64,000 nucleotides of DNA from Solanum dulcamara (lineage: Eukaryota; Streptophyta; Magnoliopsida; Solanales; Solanaceae). Shown piece after piece: positions 1-13,000 of this stretch; within the stretch, counting starts at the first letter, position 1, and each line of letters begins with the position of its first letter. The translations under genes and the position numbers were made by a program. The DNA is taken from contig NC_077244.1 in NCBI RefSeq assembly GCF_947179165.1, forward strand, positions 71,780,144-71,844,143. The letters are read 5' to 3'. Under the pieces are notes generated by a model that worked only from the letters and a program-made list of their open reading frames with translations, did no database searches and was not told the DNA's origin.

Positions 1-1017
1 GTGCCGGCGTGTATTATTTGAACTTGATAATCTGTAAAAATCAATTTTACTACTACTCTCTTGTACTAGGGTTTTTTCTTTTGAGTTATATCGTTCAAAA
101 CAGAATGGTTTGACTAGATGTAATTTTTTGTTAGGGGAAGATGACGGAACGTATAAATTACATATTAAGCAATTGATATGACTTGCGAGCTACACTTATT
201 ATTAGGAAATAATCGATTAGAGTTTATATTTTGTCTTTAGAAAAGAATAAAGAATTTTGGGTACACAATTTAAAGCTTCTAACTTTCCTTTTTAATTATA
301 TCTATTTTATTTATTTTTTTAAAAATAAAATTTACATAATTTAAAAAACTCATAAAAATATTATATATTTAAAAGTAGTATATATATATATATATATATC
401 ATATGCAATGTAGAGAGCACGAAAAAAGAAGTTGGTATCCATGTAATTTTTTTTTTTTACGTGCCTCAAACTAATAGCCAATAAATATATCTATTTTTTT
501 TTATACATCAATATATACAACCATATTTTATGCATAACAATTAACAAGTGTACATTGAGTCAAATATGTAACTTAACGCGAAAAAGAAAAGAAGTAAAAA
601 CAAGATATGTCCCAGCATTGACATATCAATATATTTTATTTATTTATTTATAGTCTTTTTCCTTGAATATTGATGTGGGGACCAATACAGAACTAAACTA
701 GGATTAATTACTCTTTACATTCAAAAGTTCTTCCCCCTTTCAACCAATTGAGTAGTCACTGTGAAATTTCATCGAACAGTTGGGCTACACATCCATTTCC
801 GTGCTTTGCTCATTCACTGACACTTAACGCAGCCCTCCCAAAGGAAAGCGCCAAAATAGAAGTCTTATCGATATACTCTGTGTGTATACCAAACTACAGA
901 ACCGACAACTCCTATTTCAAGCGGCGATTTATAGAAGTATTGTGTGTGTGGTGCCGATTCAGAACTAGGAGTTTGGGGCAATATTTTTTTTTTTGGGAGC
1001 TGAAGTGAAGAACAACT
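1..1017. promoter_or_regulatory. Upstream region and 5' leader of the MOS14-type gene
   Basis: This is AT-rich non-coding DNA upstream of the importin start codon, with a short (TA)n run near 380-400 and poly-T tracts. From about 720 the composition becomes less AT-rich, and the segment up to 1017 probably holds the 5' UTR. An 86-codon open frame at 748-1008 ends just before the start codon. It resembles no known protein and is most simply read as leader sequence. I could not identify a confident TATA box. Confidence 0.4.
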
Positions 1018-4000
1018 ATGGAGCTACAGAACACAGTTAAAGAAGCCCTAAATGCACTGTACCATCATCCAGACGACGCCGTTCGAATGCAAGCCGATCG
1101 ATGGCTACAGGATTTTCAAAGAACTATTGATGCTTGGCAGGTTTGATAATTTTTTCTTCTTTTTTTAATTTTTGGATCTTTTTTAAGTTTAATCAGATGG
1201 GTACAGTAATTAAGAGAAATGGGATTTGTGTTTTTGATTTTGAGTGTGCCATTACTGAGCTGATCAAGAATTTTTGATTTGTATGGAGGGGGCAAGAAAA
1301 AAAGCATTTTTTTTTTGCAAAGTTACTGTTTATAATAAAATCAAAATTTTTAATTGACCTGAATGGAATCCAATTGATTTGAGATTGTGGCATACTTGAT
1401 TGATTGGTTATTTTCATTGCTTGATTTTATTTGTACAGTTTTCAATTTGAGTCTGTTAAATCATTAGTGGTTTCTTTATGTTGCTGCAAATGTACTCCTT
1501 TTCCCCAAGAAGTCGACGGTGTTGCACCATTGGGTACTTCGAATAAACTTGAGGACATATAGGAAGACAAATACTATACTGGAATTGCCATTAATCTTGG
1601 TTGGCTCAGGTAATGGGAGGTGTGTTTTCTGTGGTGATTGATGGTTAGGTTTGAGGAGGGATCATTGGTCAATAAGTAGTCCTTTGAGTTCAGCAGCATA
1701 GAAGCAAACACTTACTCCTGTATGTCAAACAAGTTCAGTATGACACTATTTCATATATTATTAAGGTATTCAAATAGCAGATTTTAGGCATTTGGAAGGA
1801 CTTGCATGTCCAATAGAAAGAGAACATAGGTACAGATATAATTATCTATCTCAAAAAAATTATTTAAGAGTGTATCAAGAGTATTCTGATGGTGTTTGAA
1901 TTTTGCTGTCATAATGGTTACAGAGTTGAGGAAAAAAGGAAGTGCAAATGCATCATTATTATGTATGTGGTACCCATAACATGGATTCATTCATAATCAA
2001 TATGTCTGTTTCACATGTGATGGCTTATCACAGGATAGTAAAAAGTTGTTAGCCAATTATGTCTGACTACTGCAGCTTCCTTGGTGACAAATGGAGACCA
2101 TTCAAGGCCAGTATGATTTCTTTTGTCCGATTTCAGGAGCATAAATGCGACAGTTTTTACTATTCAATAGCAGTTTTTGGGCATTTGGAAGGACATGCAT
2201 ATCCAATAGAAAGAGAGTGTATGTACAGATTGAATTCGGGAAATTCATATCTATCTCAAACAAATTATTTAAGATCGTTTCAAGAGTGTTCTGATGGTTT
2301 CTGAATTTTCCTGTCATAATGGTTACAGAGTCAACGGAATAAAAGGAAGTGCAAGTGCATCATTAATATGTATGTGGTACCCATAACATGGATTCATTCA
2401 TAATCAATATGTCTGTTTCACATGTGATGGCATATCACAGGATAGTAAAAAGTTGTTAGCCAATTATGTCTAACTATTGGAACTTCCTTGGTGACAAATG
2501 GAGACCATTCGAGTCCAGTATGATTTGTTTTGTCTGATTTCAGGAGCATAAATGCGACAGTTTTTACTATTCGATAGCAGTTTTTGGGCATTTGGAAGGA
2601 CATGCATATAGAAAGAGAACGTCGGTACATATTTAATTCGGGAAATTCATTGTCCTTGTCCACGCGAAGGTTCCTTTCCTTTCCTAGCCTATTCAATGTG
2701 GTCATGTATGTAATAGAAATCAATGGGAAGACCTCCAAGTTGGGTCAGCATAGATCTCATGAGACCGGCCTACTATTGAAAAAAGCATGTGAATCTTAAA
2801 GTCGTGTATCTTTGATGGCCTGTAGTTGCTTTCTTCTCTCCTTACTAGTGTCAAGTCCACTATATCTTTTTGAGAAGGCCAACTCCACTATATCCATCTC
2901 AAACAAATTATTTAAAAGCTAAGTTGTGGACTCTTCACTTTCGGTGCCACACCCATGTCGACACGACATGTACCAGAAATGGTTAATCAATTTTGCGTAC
3001 TTTGACCAAAATTGATAGAGAAATTTGGGACAGATACAATGGTTCCTGAAATCAAAACAAAAGTTAGGGTGAAATCATAATTTAGGCATATGCTTTTTTA
3101 TCGTAAAAAATATTTATAATAAAAACTCCGCAATCAGAAGGCGATTTAAAGATATTTACGGGTCAACATTGCTGTTGAATGTGCAATAATTCAAGAAGTC
3201 TATCATGGCCTCTATATCATTTGCAATAGCCATGTTACACCAAAAAATACATCAAAAAATGACTTGTAAACTTTATTATGACCGTCCCTCAATTGTTGTC
3301 CCCGGATTCAATTATCAAGAAGTGTATCCACGGCTTCTTGTACTAATTTCTCCTGACACATTACTAATTCTCCTGTCATAGATCTACTTGTCAAATACAG
3401 AGATACGTTTGTACTTAATAATAATTAATAGTGTCAAAATTGCTCTCAAATATTCATGCATTCCTTTCCTAAAAATTGTCCACCTTAATTTAGGCATAGT
3501 TTTATTACTCTTTTTTTTAGATATTTGAATGTTTTTAGCCGAATCCTCGTACCCATATCCATATGCCTGGATCCGTACCTCCAAATCTTAAAATTTAAAT
3601 TGTTATCTGACCGGGCACCTGTGTCCGAGCAACTTAGTTTAAGAGTGTATCAAGAGTATTCCGATGGTATCCGAATTTTGCTATCATAATGGTTACAAAG
3701 TTAACGGGAAAAAAGGAAGTGTAAGTGTATCATTAATATGTATGTGCTACCCATAACATGGATTCATTCATAAACAATATGTCTGTTTCACATGTGATGG
3801 TGTATCCGACGATAGTAAAAAGTTGTTAGCCAGTTATGTCTCACTACTATAACTTCCTTGGTGACAAATGGAGACCATTTGAGTCCAGTCCGATTTGTTT
3901 ATGTCTGATTTAAGGAGCATAAATGCGTCGGTGTTTACTATTCTATATTTGTTTTCTGTCTTAAATGTGACTGATTTCCTTAACCATGTAGAAGAAGCAA

Positions 4001-7000
4001 ATAACTAGCGTATTATTGCGATTAATCTGCATGCTAGGAGAAAAGGTATGCCGAGCACATTAAGTGACAAGGGGGATATTGTCCTGTAAGAAGTTTTAAT
4101 TATATGCAATATAGTCTCCTTCTTCAGCTGCTTTTCTTTAGGCTCATAAGATTTATGTGTCCATACCTGATGATGGATGTTTCTTTTAGGCTGCCTCACA
4201 TAGAGCGTAAAGGATATAGCTGAGTCATATAGTCGACCCAACTAGTTTTTGGAATGGGATGTAGTTGATTTATTGGCTTGATGTTCATGATATAGAGTTG
4301 TACGTTGTCGTTAGCTTCTGTTTATTTTACCTCTCTCTATCTCTCCCTTAACCTATTTCCTCTTAACACTTCTAATTATTCAACTAAAATATGTCATTGC
4401 ATGCACTTTCTTTTCTGTAATTTGACTGCACATAATGGTGCTTGTCAATTTACTAAGTTTCTTGTATTTGATTAGGTGGCTGATAATCTGCTTCATGATG
4501 CATCTAGCAATCAAGAAACTTTAATATTTTGTTCTCAAACTCTCAGAAGCAAGGTAATCTTCATACTGAGCATCCATGGAGGTCTATTCACTTATTTTCA
4601 GTTTCTCTATGATGTTATTTACAAGTAAAAGCTACTGAAATGTTCAACTAAATGATATCAGTATCCATCCCTGTCAGTATTTTCTATCAGCAATTTAATA
4701 CAGGCATTTTCTATCTGATTGGTAGGTTCAACGGGATTTTGAAGAACTACCTTCTGAAGCTTTTCGTCCACTACGGGATTCTCTGAATGTGAGCGAGTTT
4801 ATCATCTTGACATAATTAATATTTACAATTTGGGTGTTTGTTATCATTAATATCAGTTTCGTTCATATTTCCAGCAGATTGCTTACTTTGATTAACAACC
4901 ACAAAATTGTGAATCAAATCTGTAGATAACTGTTGCCTGCATGATGCTTGTAGCCTAGTAGGTGGGGTTAAGTTGATTCCTCTTCGTCCTTCATGGAGTA
5001 CAAAATTGTGTTTTGGCTTCTTTTGTGATATATAAGGCACATATTAAGTACTAGCAATATAAGGAAATAGGTCCTAGGGATGAATGCTTGTTATTCGCCT
5101 GACCAAAACTGGAAGTTTTTTATTCCTAGGCAGTAGTCTCTCAATTCAGGTATCGTCACACCGCTTTCATGTTCCGGGATAATGTTAGAGTTATTCCTCC
5201 ACAGGAAGGAAAGTGATTGGGAAAAAATGTTAGTAGATTTGCTCCATTAAGAACTTATTTGATGGTTTGCCTTCCATCAATAATGTAGTTTGCTAGGTGT
5301 CGGGTATTGTAAGATTATATCTTCTTTGATAACTGATAAGTAGACTGTATTTTATTCCCTTTACAGAAGAGGGTATACAAAAAGGTGCTTCTTATCAAAA
5401 TGTTTCCTTCTAAACTGTCTAACAGATCGTCTAGATAACTAAACATATCTTGTATCCTCCGCTAATAGACAAACTGGCAAAGTCATCTGGATGTACAATA
5501 AATTTCTGCACCTACACCACAGTTATTAAAAACAAAATAATTTCTGGGTTTCTGCCCCCCAGGTTTTCCTACTAATGACCTGCTGTGTAAAGCTCCAATA
5601 TTTAAGGAATTAAAACACTACCATTATTTGAATCAGGAGAGCTTTCATCTAAATGTACTCCAGAAATACGTTGGAAGTTCAATATATGGAATAATTATGA
5701 ACATTATTGATATACCAAATTGGGTTGAGTTAGAATCAAGAAGAGGAATATGATTATAAAATATACATTAAAAGGGAAATTGTTTTGGATCCTATGCTTT
5801 AACATTCCAAATAATTGGTGCGTTGTGCTTGTTAACAGCTCAACTCCTTTATGTGTAACTATGGCTGAGTCCAAGGTTAAGTGGAAAAAGTTTGCTCCAA
5901 TAGTGTGGTGACTTAGTTGTCCAGCTTGGTGAAACCATAAAAGCAAACTGTTGCAACTCGTTCTTTTTGGGAAGATAACTAATATTATTGATCAATATTA
6001 CATTATCAACAAATAAAGTAGAAATAAGTATGTAGATTTATTAAATGCTATATTTTCCTCCTGACTATGAGTTTGGTGATTTTCTAAATGCAGACCTTGT
6101 TGAAAACATTTCATAAGGGTCCCCTGAAAGTTAGAACACAGGTAACTTCAGATATTTTTGTTAAATAAACAATATGTGACGTTTAATTAGAACATTCTGT
6201 ACTAAATGCTTTATTATAGATTAGTCTTGCAGTGGCTGCTTTGGCTGTTCATGTGCCTGCAGATGATTGGGGAGATGGTGGTATTATAAACTGGCTGAGG
6301 GATGAAATGAATTCTCATCCCGAGTTTATACCGAGTTTTCTGGAGCTTCTTAGAGTTTTGCCTGAGGTATTAGTCTCACTGTTTCTGTTGAAGCACATGG
6401 TAAATATTTGGTTCTTACTATGATTTTTATTTGTTGAGAAGGACTATGTCAATTTATTTGAATTGAAGATACAAAATGTTAGAGGTTGCAAAGTTATGTC
6501 CTTGTTGTTGCCTTTTGTGAGGAAATATTGCATCTTCTCTTTAAATCTTGAATGATATTGGTAACGGATGTGTCTTCACACAGGAGGAATTTAACTACAA
6601 GATAGCTGCTCGACCAGATAGGCGACGCCAGTTTGAAAAAGAACTTGCTTCTGCTATTGAGACCGCACTTAATATCTTGACTGCCTGTTTGAATGTCAAT
6701 GAACTTAAGGAACAGGTGAGCTTTACTTTTTCCTTTTGTGCCTCTTGATCGTTGGATATTTACATCCTTATTGAACTAACCATCCAACCCCTTAATGATT
6801 CTCTCTCACCAAATAGTAGTTTCCTGTGCCTAGAGCATGGATACCAGTTTGACTGAATTTCTGCAATCTCCTGTTAATTTGTGTCTAAATAGTTATTGTG
6901 AGCCTCTTAATGATTACCATAACGTCTCCCCCCCCCCAAAAAAAAAAAAAAACAAAAAAAACTGATTTTTGACTCTGGATTTTGGCAATCAATTAAACCT

Positions 7001-10000
7001 ATGGTTCTCTTAATTCTGATAATAGGTTTTGTTGCTTTCTGTATAATTTTCTTTCTGTTCTTTCCCTAACTTATTTCACTTTCTTTTTGTCATGCCAAAT
7101 TGTATTAAAATTGAGAATTTTCATAATCAGTTTGCTGCACTTCATATTTTCCTTGAGCTCTGGTTGTCTACTGGGATGTATAATGAATGTGGAAACATCA
7201 TAATGGGGCTGATGATCATTGAAAGAATGCTCTAATTTGATTTGCAATGGGTTAGATGAAAAGTAAGAGGTAATGGAAAAGAGGGTTGAAATAGACGACT
7301 GCGAGTTATGTAATCTGATTATAATGTTCTACATCAATTATACCGTTACAGTTATGTAGGATAGTGGTTAGGTGTACAATTTCTGCTTAAGGAATATTAG
7401 AATTTTGAACATAAAATGGAAAATTTAATTAGTCCCAAGTATAGAGTATTGCTTTGCTCACTTTCTGGTGCACCAATGGGATGTAAATGATGTTGATGTC
7501 ATGCTTAGCTTATTAATACAAATTTGTATTGTAAATAGTCCAATTGTGACTCCACTTCCAGCATTCTCTTGTTGATCGACATGTTAAGTAATATTTTGAA
7601 CCATTATTTAGCGAAAAGAGTTCTCGTGCTTTGTTACATGGAACCCTCATTGTTTGATTGTACACTTGTACAGGTGTTATGATTTATGAGTGTGGATACT
7701 CGGTACAGACTCTTCAAAATACACTAAGAATTAGACAAACAGATTTGATCTTTCTGTATATGTAGCATACCCATTTTGGATACACACCTGAGAAAGAGCC
7801 CATGTAATATAGGTTCTCTACACAAGATATGGGGTCAGAACCTAGGTTGCTTCACATTGCCTTGGAACTGACAGAGCAGCTGCTAGTTTATACAGATATA
7901 TGTCTAATCAAAATCCAGATTCTCTTAGCTCTTTCTGTACACACTCTGACCCACTAATTAGTGGGTGAATACTCTAGGAAATGAAAAATATTATATAGGG
8001 AAAGATATGTTGTTGTATTATAAAGGGAAGTTGCATGTGCGTACTATCTACTTTTCTTTTTTATTCATAGTTCTTTTAAGGTGAAAATTTGATATGATGA
8101 CTTATGATTGCTCGAGTATTTTTCCTTCTATTACTAATCGGTTTTCCAATTACATGACAGGTCCTTGAAGCATTTGTTTCTTGGCTACGGCTAAGACATA
8201 GGTATTATTTGGCTTCTCTGAGTCCCTTGATATTCACGTGCTGAACCTAGATTTTGCTTTAGCACAAACTGTAATCCTTGTTTGATGGTTCTCTGTGCTT
8301 TTGTTTTGTTCCCAAACTAAAGTTGCAAGTTCGGGGGAAGTTGGTCCTTGGTTTCATGGAAAAGCTAGTACATGATGTGTCTTAAAATTTTGTTTCTGAA
8401 CTTTATGGCGTGTCTTCTTGAATGCAAGAGATTTTCCATCTTCGTTGGATATACTTGTGCAAATTTATAAGTGTTTAACATTGCCTGTCGTCTTTATGAT
8501 TGAAACATCTTTAAGAGTTGGTGTGCAGAAAAGAGTGAGTGTATTTGAATCAGTTAATTGCCGAATTATATAGAATCCCACATTAGATGTACAAGGCATC
8601 CAAGGGATTCATAAGGTTTTGAGTCAGACGACACATTGCCTTAAGGTTTTGGGTTGGATGTTCTGCTCAAGTGGTATCAAAGTAGGTAGAGGTCCTAAGT
8701 GTGAGTTTCTACGCTATTGCTAAAAATAAAAATACTTTCACGTTCTTGGTCTATGTAAAAGAATCTGTTTGCACACGAGTTGGCCTGTTGCAGACCTAAA
8801 TAAATAAATAAAAACGGGTGTTTTGCATATCTAAGTAATTTTTTTTTTGATAAAAGGTGAATAATTTTATTAATGATGGGGAAAAAAGATGTGGGCTTTT
8901 AAAAGGCTAGAGAGAGATCTTCTAAGCTGTTGGATCAGGAGATGGGGTATCAAGTCCCAGAATAGATGGTGGAGAGCAGTCCCTTCATTTATTTGGTGGA
9001 CAATATGGAAGGAAAGAAATGGGAGGTGTTTTGAGGGTAGATCCAATACTTTGCAGAAGATTAAATGGATATTTTTGGTGTAAACTAGCAAATGCATTTT
9101 TGAGGCTCTTTGTAATTAGCCCTTGGTTATAACTCTCAGTTGATGACTTTTTGGAGGTCTCCAGCGTATAGGATATGCTGAGGAATTCAAATTACCAGTT
9201 TTTTTTTTTTTAAAAAAGTCTAGATAGAGATTATTCCTACCCACTTTGCAGGTCAACTCATGAGGATACCAGTCAACCTTGCTCAGATTATTCACCTAAT
9301 CATTGATTAGTGGAAGATTTGGAGACCATTTAACACCAAGATTGGTTGAGACTTGAGTGTACTTTATATATTGTATGAACGATATAAACATGTGATGCAG
9401 ATTACATGGTTGTTTAACACACAATACTAATAGCTAGTGCTGATCACTCTAGTGTTTCTGTTTATTTATTCTGTGTGGTAAGTAGTGTGTTGTGGTTTGA
9501 TTTACTGGATGGTGTTCTGTTGAGCACTTTCGATGTCATATTGCAGGTCAAATATGCTATTTTTAAAAGATATTCATATTATCATGATATTAATGTTGGT
9601 AGACTCAGCTCTCAATCACATGAAATTGACTACTGTGCAGTTTAGTAGAACCATTTTTATGGACTTATATAGTTATATGTCACAATATGTGCAGATAAAT
9701 TATGAGACAAGGTTTTCTGTCTAGAAATTCTTTAGGTGGTAACTTCTGTTACTATGAAAAGGAAGTCTTCTGATCTTACTTTACTTTTTGATGTAATAAA
9801 GTGCAACTTTTAGATATAGTTATATGTCACAGAAATCAATCGCATACTCGTTTAGAACTGAACATTTGTTTTTCCTCATTCTGTAGATCTAGTGTGCATC
9901 AATTTTCTATTTCCTGTGAACATAGCAGAATGTTGTTGCTTAATACAGCACTTATTCTATTTCAGGATACCTGCATCGACCCTTTCTTCACACCCTTTAG

Positions 10001-13000
10001 TGCTTGCAGCTCTCTCAAGCTTGAATTCAGAAATATTGTCTGAGGCCTCCGTTAATGGTACTGTGAATGTTTTGGGTTACTGTTCTTTCTTCTTATAAGT
10101 TCATTACTATGATCTTGTGTTATTAGTGCTTCAAACTAGTATAATATACACTTCATCTTGCACCCAAGGGTGTGACCAAGTGGTCAATGAAGTGGTTGAG
10201 AGCCATGAGGTCTCAGGTTCAAATCCCAGCGGAGTCAGAAACACTAGTTGATTTTTCCCATATGTCGTAGCCTTGGTGGACAGGGTTATTTGGTACCAAT
10301 TGCTAATGAGAGATGACAGGTAGCCTGTGAAATTAGTCGAGGTGCATGAAAGCTGGGCCAGACACCGCGGTCATAAAAAAATAAAAAATATACACTTCAT
10401 CTTAATCTGTTCAAGGTAATCTATTTGGGGATCTTAAATGTAGTTTCAATTCCCGAAAATCCCTTCTTGAAGTGAATTGTTGCTACATCTATTAGCTCAA
10501 CCAGAAGATATTTGTGATGTTTCAGATTATTTTTTTCAAGGGACAGAAATGATTAAGTTGTAAGTTGTAATACTTTTGAAGGGAACTGCACTTTGGTTGT
10601 AGTATACCTGTGGATATATAGAAGTAAAGTTACCATTCTCAAAGAAAACGTGAATTGTAGCTACATTGGAAATAAATCCATCCTAAACCTTTTCAAATGA
10701 GGTTTAAGTTATAGAAAATCTGTTGAAAGAATGCAATAGATGTTCAGAGGTAGTCACTGCTTAGTTGGATAAAGTTTAACATAGGGCCATTATTAGTGAG
10801 TCCGTTCTTACTGGTTAATAGTCAGTTTCATGTTACACGTCTTACTGTTATGCAGTAGATTGATAAACATTGGAAAAAATAATTGTGGTTCCATGGCCTT
10901 TTCCCTTCTTCTTTTGTACTTATAAGCTCCTTCAATTCTCCTTCATTTTATCATGATTATGTGCTCGCTACGACATGTTTGATGGAAAGTTCGCTATGTT
11001 TTCCCTATATTCCACTTTTTGCAGTCATTTCTGAATTGATACACTACACAGAAGCAAGAAATTCTGGTGGAGTTTCGTCGGAGTTGGCCTTGATTCAAGT
11101 AATTGTTCCTCAAGTTATGAGTCTGAAACCTCAGCTCAGAGATCCTTCAAAGGTATATATATACCTTGTGCATTGAACAGGGAAGTTCGGATAGGTTCAT
11201 TCTTTTTCTTTTCCTAAATTTACCTAAAGTTTAGACATTTAGAAATTTGTTGTTCTTTTTTGGAGGCATCTGGTTGGTATTTACAATTTCCATTTCCTCT
11301 CCTTCCGGGGTCCCAATTTGGGGGATTCCCCAAAATCTCATTCTAGGCCATTGAGTTCCCTAAAAAGCTTTTTACTGTTTGAAACCTTTCAAAAAGTCTA
11401 TGTTCCTAATGTCTGGCATATTACTTCTCCTACGCACTTGTTTTCTTTATTCCGTAGAATGTTATCCGGTAATATACTTGGTCTCTTGCTGATTGTTTGG
11501 CATTCTACCATTACGCAGAATTGGTTGGTGGGTGCTCTAGTTGCGGTCAGTTGAAAGTAAATTTAAATATTATTCTTGGGATTTCTTTATTGTTTTGATA
11601 AGTCAAGATCATTCATTGATGTCACCCCGAGATGGTGTCAAAAACTATTTACAGACTGAGCCACTCGCTCAACCACCATTCTCTATTTTGTTGTTCTAAT
11701 CTTCTGGTATTCTTTCTTTTTTCACAAAAGAATATATAACTCGGGAAATTCTTAATGCGTCGTAAATCCTTTTTACTATCATGGAACATCTTCTATTTCT
11801 CTCATTCCAAGTAGTCCAAAAAGATGTACGATGGTCTTCCATACTGCTTTGTTCTGTTGCCGATCTTTGCATTCCCCAACTAGTGATTGCCTCTGCCACC
11901 GTCGGCGTCAACAGCATCACTCAGGTTACATCGAACATAGACATTTCCAGGTTCTATAAATGTATTATAAACCTGCAGTTTAGCAAGATATGATCATTAT
12001 TTCCCCTCCCTTACACAACATCATTCACCACCCTCCACCCTCTTCCTCCTGGTTAAATCATTAAAGTTGTGTGTCGTACGAGAACCATGTCAAGCAAGGT
12101 ACCTTCTTGGGTGCCTCAGTATCCAATACCTACCTAGTTCCTCCAGACCCTCCCTCCTACCTCTTATTTGCAAACTTCTACATTACAATTTCAGCATAAA
12201 CTACTCTGCACCTCTCCCCTTTTCCATACCGTCCTACCTTTTTTTGATAAGGCAAAATATATTATTAACAATTGGGGAAGCCCCGTGTACAAGTCGTACA
12301 CCAGAAGATGAGAACTTGCATCAAAATATGGTTCATAATGAAAGAGATCTAATCCTCTATGCAAATAGGGACCTCATAGGTACACCAAAAGGAAACTAGA
12401 GACAATAAACTACTTCACAATTTTACAAAGTTCTATTCCACCCTTCATAAGTCCTGTTTCTCTCTTTCCAAATAACCCACATGATTGCTAAAGGGGCCAC
12501 ACTTCATGCCCTTGGGACTTTTTCTATCCCTCATGTGAGTCCAACTTTACAGCGCGGTGTCTTGTATCACCCATTGCTTTCCGAACAAATTAAAGATCAC
12601 CTGCCATAACCATTTAGCCACTTTACAATGCAATAGAGGATGGTCTACATCTTCACCCCGTGTTTTTGCACATAATACACCAACTGACACATATGATCCT
12701 CCTCTTTCCCAAGTTTTTTGTTGTCAAGATCACAACCCTTGCTACTAACCACACAAAGAAATACACCTTTCTCGGTGCTCTAAGGGATCCAAATTGCATC
12801 ATGAGGAAAAATAAGTTCCTCTCTCACCATTTCCACTCTCCCACCACCTTCATACATCTGTAATATTGTCTAGTGTGTCCAGCCCATACAATGTCTCAAT
12901 CATACTGGCCACTAGTATTCTTGTAAAGAAACTCTTCGCCCTCTCCCCTTTCTCAGTCTCTTATAGCCATGTGAAAGTAATGTCCTGTCACCCATGTAAT

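Larger units (their letters stand above)
1700..3960. repeat. ~400-bp tandem repeat array in MOS14 intron 1 (about 3.5 copies)
   Basis: The phrase ggcatttggaagga recurs at 1787, 2180 and 2587 (spacing 393 and 407). The following ~390 bp is shared between the first two copies, including tags such as cccataacatggattcattc and aaaaagttgttagccaatta. The third copy is split by a 241-bp insertion (2651-2891) and a 719-bp hAT-like element (2919-3637), then resumes at 3638-3960 with the same order of tags. The unit has no long conserved ORF and I do not recognise its family. Confidence 0.8.

Noticed and set aside
748..1008. 86-codon ORF upstream of MOS14
   Set aside because: It has no recognisable motif and ends just before the importin start; it is more likely 5' leader. 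It could in principle act as a uORF, but its length and composition do not support that over chance.
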